A stretch of 64,000 nt of DNA from Candidatus Ruthia endofausta (lineage in GTDB: Bacteria > Pseudomonadota > Gammaproteobacteria > PS1 > Pseudothioglobaceae). Numbering within the stretch: the first letter of the stretch is position 1; each line of letters starts with the position of its first letter. The stretch covers positions 496,001 to 560,000 of the forward strand of contig NZ_CP054490.1 of the NCBI RefSeq assembly GCF_013342985.1. Reading direction: 5' to 3'. The translations under genes and the position numbers were made by a program. Below the pieces are notes generated by a model that was given only the letters and a program-made list of their open reading frames with translations, ran no database searches and had not been told where the DNA came from. Shown here piece after piece: positions 19,753 to 30,185 of this stretch.

Positions 19753-20270
19753 ATTGGAATGGCTTTTTTAATCTCATTAATAATAGCGTATAACTTCTTA
19801 CCTGTGGTGTCAATCACCACATCTGCCACTTCTTGATATAAAGATTCGCGCTTTGATACCAAGTCACGAATGGTTTTCTCTCGATTGCTTGATTGTTCAA
19901 GTAGTGGCCTAGATCTAGAATTTATGGTGCGTTTAAGTAACTGTTCAACCGTTGACGATAGATACACCACAAAACTATTGTGCTTAAGCATTTCTCGATT
20001 TTCAACCTTAATAACAACACCACCACCAGTGGCGATGACAATATTTTTAATCTCGTACAAATCAGCCAACATTTGTGTTTCGCGCTTGCGAAAGCCTTGT
20101 TCGCCCTCTACATCAAAAATATGATCAATAGCCACACCTGTACGCGCTACTATTTCGAAATCTGAATCAAAGAAATCACGCTTAAGAACACAGGCCAAAC
20201 GGCGACCAACCGATGTCTTGCCAGAGCCCATTGGTCCAACTAAAACAACATTTGGTGAGTTACTACTCAT
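19749..20270 (-). CDS. aroK: shikimate kinase
   Basis: This enzyme phosphorylates shikimate in aromatic amino-acid synthesis. The Walker A motif is GPMGSGKTSVGRRLA, with the shikimate-binding DSDFEIVARTG and GGGVV motifs and the lid Arg in SRPLLE. The 173 residues fit. The substrate for the next steps is taken up by AroA, encoded at the right edge of the window. It is translated in a chain ilvE - zinc protein - aroK - tolC-like. Confidence 0.95.
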   Translation of the reverse strand: MSSNSPNVVLVGPMGSGKTSVGRRLACVLKRDFFDSDFEIVARTGVAIDHIFDVEGEQGFRKRETQMLADLYEIKNIVIATGGGVVIKVENREMLKHNSFVVYLSSTVEQLLKRTINSRSRPLLEQSSNREKTIRDLVSKRESLYQEVADVVIDTTGKKLYAIINEIKKAIPI

Positions 20271-20275
20271 TAAGT

Positions 20276-20452
20276 TTATGCCAATTCGTAGCTGGCACTA
20301 CAGTACGGACAAGATGCTTTACCATTTTTGTCGAATTTTAAAAATACCTTGGGGTGCATATTCCACTTTTGCGCCTCTGGCGGTGGGCAATGAAATGGCA
20401 AATCTTTTTCTTCCACAACGCTAAAACTAACATGCTTTTTTTTGAAAATCAT
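20276..20452 (-). CDS. small CHCC zinc-finger protein
   Basis: This 58-residue ORF reads [16 protein letters not shown], then [17 protein letters not shown], then [13 protein letters not shown]. It has the C-x-H-x-C-x2-C pattern of the small zf-CHCC family related to the NDUFS6 subunit of respiratory complex I. Its ATG overlaps the ilvE stop (ATGA, 20449-20452), and it ends 5 bases before aroK, so it is translated within the operon. The exact role of bacterial members is not known to me. Confidence 0.85.
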   Translation of the reverse strand: MIFKKKHVSFSVVEEKDLPFHCPPPEAQKWNMHPKVFLKFDKNGKASCPYCSASYELA

Positions 20453-21384
20453 CTACGGATAAATTCATTGGCAATCCAGTGTTGGTATTGCTTATTCCTG
20501 CCATAAACACAATCAAAATATAAGGTTTGTAACTGCTCAGTCACTGGACCACGAGTACCTAAACCGATTGTACGATTATCAAGTTCGCGAATGGGGGTTA
20601 TCTCCGCTGCTGTACCTGTAAAAAATGCTTCATCTGCAATGTACACTTCATCACGAGTGATGCGTTTTTCAATCACTTTATAACCCAAATCAGTTGCCAA
20701 TTTAAATACGGTATCACGAGTAATACCTGCTAGTGCTGAGGTCAAATCAGGTGTGTAAATAATACCATCTCGCACAATAAAAATATTTTCACCACTGCCT
20801 TCAGCCACAAAACCATCAACATCTAACATTAATGCCTCATCATAATCATCAGTTAACGCTTCTTGTAAGGCTAACATTGAATTAATATAGTTGCCATTGG
20901 CCTTAGCTTTAGTCATGGCAATATTAACATGGTGGCGTGCATAACTTGAAGTGCGAATGCGAATACCGTTTTTCATATTGTCCTCGCCTAAATACGACCC
21001 CCACTCCCAAGCAGCAATAATAGTATGCACCTTAAGTCCATCAGCACGTAATCCCATGCCTTCTGAGCCGTAAAAGCACATGGGGCGAATGTAGGCGCTA
21101 TCAAGATTATTTTTAGCAACTGCATCTTCTTGAGCTTGATTAAGCTCGTCTTTGGAAAAGCCAATATCCATGTTCATAATCTTGGCAGAATTAAACAGTC
21201 TGTTAGTGTGCTCTTCAAGACGAAAAATTGTGGGTCCTTTTTTGGTTTCGTATGCACGAACCCCTTCAAACACACCCATACCATAATGCAAAGTATGAGT
21301 CAATACATGAACTTTAGCTTCACGCCAATCTACCCACTTACCATCAAACCAAATTAAACCATCTCTATCGTCAAATGTATGCAT
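20449..21384 (-). CDS. ilvE: branched-chain amino acid aminotransferase
   Basis: This PLP-dependent class IV aminotransferase performs the last step of Ile, Leu and Val synthesis. The PLP Lys is in [12 protein letters not shown] near residue 160, and the pocket motif GSGENIFIV is intact. The 311 residues are typical. It sits 2 bases after lysC and overlaps the small zinc-protein gene at its end. Confidence 0.95.
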   Translation of the reverse strand: MHTFDDRDGLIWFDGKWVDWREAKVHVLTHTLHYGMGVFEGVRAYETKKGPTIFRLEEHTNRLFNSAKIMNMDIGFSKDELNQAQEDAVAKNNLDSAYIRPMCFYGSEGMGLRADGLKVHTIIAAWEWGSYLGEDNMKNGIRIRTSSYARHHVNIAMTKAKANGNYINSMLALQEALTDDYDEALMLDVDGFVAEGSGENIFIVRDGIIYTPDLTSALAGITRDTVFKLATDLGYKVIEKRITRDEVYIADEAFFTGTAAEITPIRELDNRTIGLGTRGPVTEQLQTLYFDCVYGRNKQYQHWIANEFIRR

Positions 21385-21386
21385 TT

Positions 21387-22610
21387 TTATTCCTTATCCA
21401 ATTCAAACACAGCATGTAATGAACGCACTGCTAATTCTAAATACTTCTCATCAATCACCACTGAAATTTTAATTTCGCTAGTGGAAATCATCTGAATATT
21501 AATACCCTCATTATGCAACACCTCAAACATCTGTGTGGCAATACCCGCATGAGAACGCATACCAATACCCACCAATGATACTTTAACCACTTTGTCGTCA
21601 CTTTGGACAATCATTGCGCCTAATTCTTGACACAAACGATCTAGGATTTTACTAGCAGTTTTAAAATCATTCCTATGCACAGTAAAAGCAAAGTTAGTCA
21701 GACCCTCACGTGCAGATACACTTTGCACAATCATATCAACTTCGATATTGGCTATGCTAATTAGGCCTAGAATTTTAAATGCAATACCAGGCTCATCTGG
21801 CACACCGATTAAACTTAGCTTTGCCTCATCTTTATTATGAGCGATGCCTGAAATAAGGGCTTGTTCCACAATATTCTCCTCATTGGTAATTAATGTACCT
21901 ACTGGATTATCAATCAAAGATGATAGCACTCTTAACGGCACTTTATATTTTGATGCAAACTCCACAGAACGAATTTGCAAGACTTTTGAGCCAAGTGATG
22001 CCATTTCTAACATCTCTTCATAACTCACAACATTCATTTTTCTAGCATTTGGCTCAATGCGAGGGTCGGTTGTGAACACCCCATCTACATCAGTATAAAT
22101 CTGGCATTCGTCAGCCTTAAGTGCAGCCGCAAGTGCCACAGCAGTAGTATCAGAACCACCACGACCTAATGTGGTAATGTGCCCATCTTCATCCACACCT
22201 TGAAACCCTGCCACAACCACAACTTTACCTTGTGTCAAACTTTGACGAATACGATGATCATCAATCGACTTGATGCGCGCTTTACCGTGCTCAGAATCAG
22301 TCATAATGCGCACTTGCGCACCCGTATAAGAAATCGCATCACAACCTAATTGTTGCAACGCCATAGTAAGCAAAGCAATCGTCACTTGCTCACCAGTCGT
22401 TAGTAAAACATCCATCTCTCTTAAAGAAGGCGTATCTTGAATAGTTTGTGCAAGTGCAGTCATTCGATTAGTTTCACCACTCATAGCAGATACACTCACC
22501 ACCAGCTGATCACCAGTCTCTTTAAATGCTTTAATTTTTTGTGCAACCGCCCGAATACGCTCAGCCGAAGCGACTGAAGTACCGCCATATTTTTGTACAA
22601 TTAATGCCAT
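21387..22610 (-). CDS. lysC: aspartate kinase
   Basis: This enzyme phosphorylates aspartate at the start of Lys, Thr and Met synthesis. The kinase start is [15 protein letters not shown], with [16 protein letters not shown] in the Asp-binding loop. Two C-terminal ACT domains (about residues 260-400) indicate feedback control by end products. The length of 407 is that of monofunctional Ask enzymes. It is first in the lysC-ilvE-zinc protein-aroK-tolC-like run. Confidence 0.95.
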   Translation of the reverse strand: MALIVQKYGGTSVASAERIRAVAQKIKAFKETGDQLVVSVSAMSGETNRMTALAQTIQDTPSLREMDVLLTTGEQVTIALLTMALQQLGCDAISYTGAQVRIMTDSEHGKARIKSIDDHRIRQSLTQGKVVVVAGFQGVDEDGHITTLGRGGSDTTAVALAAALKADECQIYTDVDGVFTTDPRIEPNARKMNVVSYEEMLEMASLGSKVLQIRSVEFASKYKVPLRVLSSLIDNPVGTLITNEENIVEQALISGIAHNKDEAKLSLIGVPDEPGIAFKILGLISIANIEVDMIVQSVSAREGLTNFAFTVHRNDFKTASKILDRLCQELGAMIVQSDDKVVKVSLVGIGMRSHAGIATQMFEVLHNEGINIQMISTSEIKISVVIDEKYLELAVRSLHAVFELDKE

Positions 22611-22774
22611 TAATCATAGTTCAATTAATAATTATCAATATTATACATTAACAACTGCATTTTCAGTAATAAAAAAGCACCCTGTCCATTATTAAAATAA
22701 GTCTTGTTTGTTAGTCAAAAGCCTATCAAAGCAAAAAAAAATAAAAGTATTTAACGTTTAATTACTACTTATTA

Positions 22775-24240
22775 TTAAAAATATATTTTGGCTTGAAAGT
22801 ATAAGCTAGCAATTGGAATGATTGTTAGCGCAACCACCACATCAATAATTAATGCCTTAAAGATAAAAATAGCCAATGTTCAAGTATTTGCTAATTGTGT
22901 CATCAATAATAGAACAAAACTTGCTAATAATACTAAAAATAGATACAAATACCCGCCGGCACCTGTTGCTTCTAACGTATTTTTAAGAGAACCAAACCCA
23001 CATTATCCATACAGTAGCGAGCATCTCTTCTTGTAAGACGAGATATCATATAAATATCATAATCCACACCTAAGCCCATAGCAATCGACAATGACACTAA
23101 AGCAGCAAAATACAAATTACCTGATCAATTTTCAACACTAGTATAATATGCGCCTAAACCATATTGTGCAAACAAAGTAACCAGCAACGTGGAGGTTAAA
23201 ATATCTGCAATGAGCGGTGAGGCAAAAATCAGTGCAGCAATCACAAAAATAGCAAGCGTAGTTACTAGTGATGACTTAATATATTCCACCTCTGCCATAT
23301 CTCATGTATTGCTTCTGTAGTACCTAAAAAAACCACCCACTGACATTGTCGTGTCACCACTTTGCTCAATGGTTATAACCTTGCCTGTCTCAGACATATG
23401 AAGCACATCACCGGATTTAAAGCCCCAAGTTACCAAATCAAAACCTAGCTCATCTTTATTATCTTCAAACCACTGTTGAATATCTTTAACAGTTTGGTGT
23501 GTTTTTACTGGATCCATGGTATTAACAAAGCCCATAATCACACCTTCATTTCAATTTTTGACAACAAATGAATCCAAATCCTCCTGACTGGTATTGGCCT
23601 CTAACAAGCCATTAAAGCTTGTGACAATTTCATTAGCATTTGGCACGTGAAAATATTTAAAGTTTGGCTCTTGCCCTTCAGGTGTTTATCATTAACATAT
23701 TGACAATTTTTAAGGACTGAATATATGATCCTGTAAAACCAATATTTGGATGTGTGTGTATCCAATCTTCAGTTTTTTCAATTACTGTCATAACCTCAGC
23801 ATTGCTAAATGCACCTTGAGGATTGTCCTCGTCCCAACACCGAGTTCCTTCTGCCATTGTGCCGTCATACGCACAAGCCGGCAACATTGGAAAATACTCT
23901 GGTTTACCTTTAATTGGAATGTTGACTGATATTACAACCTGGCATTATCTCACCCAGACGACGTAAATCAATATTAGCGTCAGAATCATACTTAAACGCA
24001 GCACGAAAATAGTTAATTCCTATTTCAATTCCTGGCATTGCAGATTCTGCAGTGGGTGTTAATATTTTAGTTTGTGCAGTCGAGTACTTATAATTAACCT
24101 TAAGTAGTACTAGAGGGAATAAATACCAATGTTTCATGCCCTGTTGACAAGATTTTGCCATACCAATCCAATAGCCCCACAATAATTAGCACGTTTATCA
24201 GCTAAATTGCTCGAAACCCAACTCCTGTCAATTACTTTAA
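22775..24240 (-). pseudogene. RND-superfamily (MMPL-type) exporter, multiply broken
   Basis: Read on the minus strand, a continuous exporter of the RND/MMPL type can be pieced together across at least five frame breaks. The pieces run from an N-terminal region (LADKRANYCGAIGLV), a large periplasmic loop (CAYDGTMAEG, GFTGSYIQSLK, MDPVKTHQTVK), and membrane segments including MGLGVDYDIYMISRL, to the end ALTIIPIASLYFQAK with a stop at 22775-22777. Such exporters move lipids or hydrophobic molecules. No piece is long enough to work. Small ORFs in this region are fragments of it. Confidence 0.85.
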
Positions 24241-24289
24241 CCTTATCCATCTTTAAAGTATTCAGTACGGTAATCAACAAATGTTGTCG

Positions 24290-24708
24290 TACCATCAATT
24301 AGATTCTTTAGCAGTTAACTTGAGTTTATAAACTTTTTACCATCAACAGAACAATCTGTTTTAATATTGGTATTTTGAGTGTGCTTATTACGTTTCACGT
24401 TTTTCATCACGCCTAAACAGCCAGAAAAGCTATCTATGCCCAATAATTCATGAGTTTCGTGTTTAAGTTTACGTAGAGTAACATCACCAAAAGTAAAAAA
24501 GGAATAAAAATTTCATACGACTGCAAATCTTTAAAATCAGTAATCAGCATGCCCGTACCTTTAAGCTTCTCTGAACAGAAAATTGCCAAGTCTTGTGCAT
24601 TAACATTGGCAGATTTTTGTTTATTATTTAAATAATATCTAATGTTAGTGGGTTTGAGTCTTTTGACCTTAAAATAAGTGCAGTAATATCTTTCCCTTGT
24701 CTGATCAT
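24290..24708 (-). pseudogene. possible outer-membrane lipoprotein-sorting-type protein, decayed
   Basis: Just upstream of the dead exporter on the same strand, pieces in two or three frames read KLKGTGMLITDFKDLQSYE, then FFTFGDVTLRKLKHETHE and SFSGCLGVMKNVKR. The motif KGTG followed by a dense charged strand resembles the LolA-like proteins often encoded with RND exporters. The match is by pattern only. Stops interrupt every frame. Confidence 0.4.
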
Positions 24709-24890
24709 GGTATAATTATTAAAACTGTAAAAATGGTTAAGCAACTTACTTGGGTAACCCCCTGCCAATTAAAACAATTGTTAAACAATGTTTGATAGTA
24801 CCTGCCTTATGTATAAAAATATCGTAATATTCTAATATTTATTAACACCTATTTATCTAGGTAAAATAATAATAATTTTTTTAAAAAAAC

Positions 24891-26156
24891 ATGGCATTTA
24901 ATCTATTTACCTTAATTTTTCTAATAGCCGCTTTTAGCTATGTTATCACCTTGTTGTGGCTAAACCTCAGACAAAGCAAGGTGATTATTCAATCGTTTGA
25001 TAAAATACCTAGCGAATTTAGCAAAAAAATTACGCTAAAAGAACACCAAAAAGCAGCTAAATACACACAAGCTAAGCTCAAATTAAATCATTTTGAAATT
25101 ATATTTTCAACTGGCATATTGCTACTATGGACACTTGGTGGCGGATTGGACTACTTAGACAACGCTTGGCAAGCGCAAACTGACAACGCTTTGTACATAG
25201 GTGTGGGTTTTGTAGTGAGCTTGATGGTGTTAGGTAGTTTGATTGATTTACCATTTGGTGTGTATCGGACTTTTGTATTAGAACAAAAATTTGGGTTTAA
25301 TCAAACCGATGTGAAAACCTTTATCATGGATTTACTCAAAGGCACGTTACTTATGCTGATTATTGGTTTGCCACTGATTTATGCCATTCTTTATTTAATG
25401 GGTGCCATGGGTGGATATTGGTGGATTTATGTTTGGCTGGTTCTCACTGGATTTTCATTATTGATGTTTTGGCTTTATCCCACTTATATTGCACCCATTT
25501 TTAATCAATTTAAGCCGCTAGATAATGCTGAGTTAAAAACTAAAATTAACAATCTGCTTAAACGCACAGGGTTTAAAAGTGACGGCGTATTTGTGATGAA
25601 CGGGTCTAAAAGGTCATCGCATGGCAATGCCTACTTTACAGGCATTGGTAAAAACAAACGCATTGTGTTTTTTGATACATTACTCAAAAGCATGAGTGAT
25701 GATGAAGTTCAAGCAATTCTTGCTCATGAACTGGGGCATTTTCATCACAAACATATTCGCAAACACATGTTCAATTCGTTTGCAATTTCTTTATTTAGTT
25801 TGACGTTGCTTGGCTATTTGATTAATCAGGACTGGTTTTTTCATGGACTTGGTATTAGCCATCCTTCAAATCATACAGCTCTTATTTTGTTTACACTAAC
25901 CATACCAGTGTTTAGTTTTTTTATTGCACCTATTAATAATTACCTATCACGAAGGCATGAGTTTGAAGCCGATCTCTTCGCCGCTAAACATACCAATGCA
26001 GATGATTTAATATCTTCGCTGGTGAAGTTATATAAAGACAATGCCGCAACCCTCACACCAGATTATTTATACTCTGCTTTCCATGATTCTCATCCAAGTG
26101 CTTCAATTCGCATTAATCAGCTTAAGACTTATAAAAGCAATAAACGATATACTTAA
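24891..26156 (+). CDS. M48-family (Ste24-type) membrane metallopeptidase
   Basis: This 421-residue integral membrane zinc peptidase shows several hydrophobic segments around residues 5-25, 65-85, 100-125, 150-200 and 295-350. The zinc motif HELGH lies in ILAHELGHFHHKHI near residue 280, and the third-ligand region RRHEFEADLFAA lies near residue 360. The layout matches eukaryotic-like CAAX-protease homologues found in many proteobacteria. It begins a run with the small cytochrome and rsgA. The likely role is membrane-protein quality control. Confidence 0.9.
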   Translation: MAFNLFTLIFLIAAFSYVITLLWLNLRQSKVIIQSFDKIPSEFSKKITLKEHQKAAKYTQAKLKLNHFEIIFSTGILLLWTLGGGLDYLDNAWQAQTDNALYIGVGFVVSLMVLGSLIDLPFGVYRTFVLEQKFGFNQTDVKTFIMDLLKGTLLMLIIGLPLIYAILYLMGAMGGYWWIYVWLVLTGFSLLMFWLYPTYIAPIFNQFKPLDNAELKTKINNLLKRTGFKSDGVFVMNGSKRSSHGNAYFTGIGKNKRIVFFDTLLKSMSDDEVQAILAHELGHFHHKHIRKHMFNSFAISLFSLTLLGYLINQDWFFHGLGISHPSNHTALILFTLTIPVFSFFIAPINNYLSRRHEFEADLFAAKHTNADDLISSLVKLYKDNAATLTPDYLYSAFHDSHPSASIRINQLKTYKSNKRYT

Positions 26157-26178
26157 AAACTAGCTAGAGGGAAAATTT

Positions 26179-26457
26179 ATGAATCAATTATTACTAACCA
26201 CAATGCTAATCGCATCAAGTGCTACATTTGCCAATGAAGAGGGTAAGGAATTACACAAAGAATCTTGTATTGCTTGTCATATTATTGAGCATGATGATGC
26301 TTTTTATACACGGGATAACTCACGTTTGCACAATCACTTTGATTTACGTCTCCAAGTGAGTAATTGTGTCAGTGCACTCAACATTAATTGGTTTCCTGAT
26401 GAGAAAAAATCAGTTGTAAATCACTTAAACAATGAATATTATAAGTTCAAAAAATAG
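26179..26457 (+). CDS. small secreted c-type cytochrome
   Basis: This 92-residue protein has a signal peptide (MNQLLLTTMLIASSATFA, cut near residue 19) and one heme-binding motif, CIACH. There is no Met after the heme motif, so the sixth heme ligand must be something else, for example a His in LHNHF. A small family with the pattern CxxCH...W-F-P-D...YLN is known in sulfur-oxidising bacteria; the segment NWFPDEKKSVVNHLN fits. It is a probable periplasmic electron carrier. It lies 22 bases after the M48 gene. Confidence 0.8.
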   Translation: MNQLLLTTMLIASSATFANEEGKELHKESCIACHIIEHDDAFYTRDNSRLHNHFDLRLQVSNCVSALNINWFPDEKKSVVNHLNNEYYKFKK

Positions 26458-26466
26458 CATGCAGTT

Positions 26467-27432
26467 TTGCTTTTAACGCACCGCAAAAAATGGCGACTTG
26501 AAAAGATTCAAGCTGAGCGTATTACTAGAGCAAATAAAGCCTCAGACAATTTTGAAGAATCACCCCTTAACTCTGACAAAGCACAAATAGGCTTGGTGAT
26601 TACTCGCTATGGACAGCGTTTATTAGTTAAAGCAAAATCAGGCGAGTTATATCAATGCACTGCTAGACGTAATATTGACTTACCTGTTGCTGGCGATCAA
26701 GTCATCTTTCAAATAACGCAATCCAATCAAGATATTGTCACTGCCCTACTTGAGCGTCATAATCAACTACATCGCGCGCACAAACTCATTGCTGCTAATA
26801 TCGACCAACTGTGGTTGGTGGTTGCCATTGAGCCACATTACCAGTTTGAATTAATCGATCGTTATTTAGTGGTGGCTGAAAATGCCAAACTACCTATTAA
26901 TATTGTGGTTAATAAAATTGAATTAGCAGGTGATATTGGACACATTAAATCTGATTTTTCTATGTATGAAAATATTGGTTATTCAGTGAACTATTTAAGC
27001 ATTAAAGAGCAAATCAATATTAATCAATTAAAAACTCAACTTAATAACAAGGCTCATGTCTTTCTAGGTCAATCTGGCGTGGGAAAATCCTCGCTCATTA
27101 ATGAACTAATACCTAATTTAAATTTGCGCATTAATGAAATATCCAAAAAAAGTAAGCTTGGTAAACACACGACAACCAATACCACACTGTACCACATTCC
27201 TTCAGGTGGTAATTTAATTGATTCCCCGGGTATTCGTGAATTTCAGTTAGATGAGCTCACTAATCAAGAAATTTTGAGTGGATTTAAAGAGTTTAAATCA
27301 CTCATTAACGCTTGTAAATTTCGAAACTGTACTCATATTAACGAACCAAAATGCGCAATTAAATCGGCAGTCAAATCAGGAGAAATTCACAAAAAACGCT
27401 ACCAGTCTTACTTAACCCTAGTTTCAGCATAA
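26467..27432 (+). CDS. rsgA: RsgA, small-subunit biogenesis GTPase
   Basis: RsgA acts in late 30S subunit maturation. It is a circularly permuted GTPase: the order is NKIE (G4), then GQSGVGKSSL (G1), then DSPG (G3). An OB fold precedes it and a C-terminal zinc site follows (CKFRNCTHINEPKC). The reading frame opens with a TTG at 26467 (LLLTHRKKWRLEKIQ). The nearest ATG (26459) is out of frame, so an older start may have been lost or shifted. All domains after the start are intact. Confidence 0.93.
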   Translation: MLLTHRKKWRLEKIQAERITRANKASDNFEESPLNSDKAQIGLVITRYGQRLLVKAKSGELYQCTARRNIDLPVAGDQVIFQITQSNQDIVTALLERHNQLHRAHKLIAANIDQLWLVVAIEPHYQFELIDRYLVVAENAKLPINIVVNKIELAGDIGHIKSDFSMYENIGYSVNYLSIKEQININQLKTQLNNKAHVFLGQSGVGKSSLINELIPNLNLRINEISKKSKLGKHTTTNTTLYHIPSGGNLIDSPGIREFQLDELTNQEILSGFKEFKSLINACKFRNCTHINEPKCAIKSAVKSGEIHKKRYQSYLTLVSA

Positions 27433-27433
27433 A

Positions 27434-28408
27434 CAAGATTAATGATTCAAATTCCATTTGTTTAAAAATACGCTCAGCATTTTGTTTGTGCAGTTCATTA
27501 TAAAGTACCCCAATTTTAGTAAGCATCAAGTAAACCACCATCATCCTGGCAGCCAAAGTTGGATATCATCAAGCAAATGAGAGGCACCAAGGAGCAACAA
27601 TCAATCGTGATGCCGCCCATATTCAAAATCATTTTATCTTCTTGTGTTCTCAATACAGGTGCGTAGATATCCTCAGACCGATGTTGAATTTCTTTGTAGG
27701 CTTTGGTATGTGCAATTAAAGTCGCCCCTTGTTCTTTCCAGTAATTTGAGCCCAAAATAACATGCCCTTGTAAATTTTCTAACACCAGGTATTTAACAGA
27801 TTGAGAAGTAATTTTTTTAATCTACTCATGCATAGCCTTTGCAATTAAGTAGCTACTGCCTGCATTAAACACCAAAACACCGTCTGTTGTTACAACGAAT
27901 GATAAGTTGTTATTATAGTTTGAGTTCTCATAAGTAGGTGGCTGAGTAGCACTATCGTAGAATAAATATTTTTAGCGATTTGAATAGGCTTTCTATATAA
28001 AATATTGTCTGTTTCAGAATCACTAATTTTGACAGAGTCAGATACCTTTTTCCATACAAAATAGCCATCAACATAATTTTTAACACTAGTATAGCCCATA
28101 TTCTCTAAGGTCTTTGGCTAATAGAATAGCGAGCGTAGATTCTTGCCACAATAAACAATAATTGGCGTGTCCTTTAACTCGACATAATCACCCACTTGAA
28201 ACTCTAACCAGCCTCTAATAATATTCACATTCTAGCCACGCTTAATTGTGCCTAATTTAGCCAATTCAGAAGGTGTGCGTACGTCTATTAAAATCACATT
28301 GGGTTCAGTATCAAGAATGGCTTTTAATTCATCTGTGTCAATATTGACTATTTTCTTGTTAACCGATTCTAGCATTTGATTGCCACTAATAAATGCCAAT
28401 ATCAGCAT
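27434..28408 (-). pseudogene. rhodanese plus MBL-fold metallo-hydrolase fusion, broken
   Basis: The minus strand from an ATG at 28406-28408 encodes a signal-like start, then a rhodanese domain (VILIDVRTPSELAKLGTI) with its active Cys in IIVYCGKNLRS, interrupted by TAG twice. It continues into GYTSVKNYVDGYFVWKK and a metallo-hydrolase-like part (NLQGHVILGSNYWKEQGATL) with further frame changes. The two-domain order is seen in sulfur-oxidiser proteins linked to sulfane sulfur or thiosulfate handling. No intact product is possible. Confidence 0.8.
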
Positions 28409-28537
28409 AAATGTTAATCAATATAAAAATGTAGCTAATTGCTAAAAAAAATAACAACGCATCACTCTATTCCTTGGGTGAAAAAATATCTAACGATTAT
28501 GACAGATAAGAACTTAGCATACTGAGATTATCTTTTG

Positions 28538-28915
28538 TTATTTTGGTTTGACAAAAACAAAAGCAAGTCTTGTCACGCTTAACCAGCCAAGCATCAATAG
28601 CACACCACCTACTGGTGTAACAAAAACAAAGCCATGTAGTTTGGTCAAAGTGTATAAATACAAACTACCTGAAAATAGCACAATACCTACTATAAAAAGC
28701 CAAATACTTTGGTCGATAGACCTAAACGAAATACGCTGCGAACACGTAGCTAATATTGCAATCATTAAAGTGTGGTACATTTGGTAAGTAGCCGCTGTAT
28801 GTATGCGTGTAATATCTTCTGCTTGCATAATATCCTTTAAAACATGTGCTGACATTGCGCCCATTATTACTGCTAAAACACCGCTTAACGCTATAAATAT
28901 CCAAAAAAAATTCAT
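28538..28915 (-). CDS. DUF423-family small membrane protein
   Basis: This 125-residue protein has four hydrophobic segments (about residues 3-23, 45-60, 68-88 and 98-118). The pattern NFFWIFIALSGVLAVIMGA, with HTAATYQMYHTL and GSLYLYTLT, is that of the DUF423/YgdD family of inner-membrane proteins. Its function is unknown. It stands alone between two decayed stretches and is intact, so it is likely kept under selection. Confidence 0.85.
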   Translation of the reverse strand: MNFFWIFIALSGVLAVIMGAMSAHVLKDIMQAEDITRIHTAATYQMYHTLMIAILATCSQRISFRSIDQSIWLFIVGIVLFSGSLYLYTLTKLHGFVFVTPVGGVLLMLGWLSVTRLAFVFVKPK

Positions 28916-28968
28916 CAGTTTCGTTTTCTTGTTTATATATAATTATACGCTTAGATTAAATAAATTGG

Positions 28969-29610
28969 CTACTTGAATTTCATTAAGAACAAAACAACAT
29001 CATCACCATAAAACTTAACCACACCCTATTTATTGGCAAGATAGTTCATAGTCATTTGGCTAAAAAACAGATATGCGTTGAACCGTCCTTATAATGCCAA
29101 TATTCAAAATTAGTATCACTGTTTAGCATATTGGTCATAATGGATAAGATATATACCCTTACCGCCATCGTTGCAAAAAGTCTATCTAACTCAAATCCAG
29201 GCTTCTCAAAATGGCTCCACCACTTCACTTAAAGTAATAAAATCATAGTGATTATTGAAAATTGAAGTGTCATTTGCATAGAATTTATCAAACAAATCTA
29301 TGGCAGTATCCTCGTTCTAAAAACATAACACAGAGTGTAAATCCTGGACCAGAAGCAAAATCAAGCCCAATAGCATTTAGTGAAATATGTCTTAATACTG
29401 GCTTGAAAACTTTGGATAGAAATTGTCGATAATGTAAATCTTAGGATTATTCTGACATGAATTATACTTAGATTTTTCTTGAATACCAGTTAAATGATAT
29501 TCAACAGGTGCGGAAAACCAACTCGCATTAGGCGCAAATAAAATGATCTAAATCTTTGTTCTTAGAATAGCGCTTTAAATCAGTTGATTAGCATAATGGA
29601 GAATGACTTT
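28969..29610 (-). pseudogene. SAM-dependent methyltransferase, broken
   Basis: The minus-strand pieces, in changing frames, read YSKNKDLDHFICA*CELVF (a CxxC-type start), VEYHLTGIQEKSKYNS, then a glycine-rich SAM-binding piece GLDF-SGPGFTL, HYDFITLSEVVE, and the end FEYWHYKDGSTHICF and YGDDVVLFLMKFK with a TAG at 28969-28971. The order matches a class I methyltransferase with a small N-terminal zinc-like ribbon. At least four disruptions separate the parts. The 5' boundary is approximate. Confidence 0.7.
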
Positions 29611-29635
29611 CTACGTGCTAATCTAGAAAAAACGC

Positions 29636-29960
29636 CTAATGAGAGCAAGAACTAGAATGCACATGACTGTGTTCCAACTCATCCTTACTTGTAGGCCCCT
29701 ATTATGCTTTCAATACTCACATTAAAATACAATATTTCGCCCGCCAAAAGATGATTTAGCGTCAACCGTTACTTGTTTTCTTATTAATGGTTTTAACACG
29801 AACAATAAATGGATTTCCTTGTTCATCTTGATGATTGCAATTCCATGCCCACTGTCAAATTATCAATACCTTACAAGGCTCTCTCATAGAAATGTCTTAA
29901 ATGGCTTCCGAGTGATGAACACCATAGCATCCTTCTGGGGTTCTCCTTACCCCTATGTGT
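29636..29960 (-). pseudogene. FKBP-type peptidyl-prolyl isomerase (SlyD-like), broken
   Basis: Pieces of a SlyD-type isomerase can be read on the minus strand: CYGVHHSEAI, then QDEQGNPFIVRVKTINKK, then GEILYFNVSIESIIGA and the His-rich tail DELEHSHVHSSSCSH with a TAG at 29636-29638. The pieces lie in three frames. SlyD-like proteins fold others and bind nickel via this His-rich tail. It directly follows the dead methyltransferase; the N-terminal part is not seen. Confidence 0.65.
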
Positions 29961-30022
29961 ATTTAAATTTTTATTAATGCGAAAAAAAAGACTCAATAAT
30001 TTTGAATCCCTTTAATATAGTA

Positions 30023-30098
30023 TGGTGGGGCGTGAGCGATTTGAACGCTCGACCAGCGGATTAAAAGTCCGATGCTCTACCAACTGAGCTAACGCCCC
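30023..30098 (-). tRNA. tRNA-Lys (anticodon TTT)
   Basis: A 76-base cloverleaf reads on the minus strand from GGGGCGTTAGCTCAG. The anticodon arm CGGACTTTTAATCCG gives TTT, which decodes AAA/AAG. The T arm is GAGCGTTCAAATCGCTC, which carries TTCAAAT rather than the usual TTCGAAT/TTCAAGT form but is acceptable. The CCA end is encoded. It sits just downstream of the ihfB-rpsA group. Confidence 0.96.
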
Positions 30099-30185
30099 TA
30101 TTTATTTAACACTCTAACGGTTTTAACACTTCACGTAAAAAAAATAAAATTATACATTAATCATACTTTGTAAATCAATCAAAAA

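Noticed and set aside
22818-23036. Plus-strand ORF of 72 residues
   Set aside because: It is the complement of the dead RND exporter's C-terminal membrane segments, which explains its composition.
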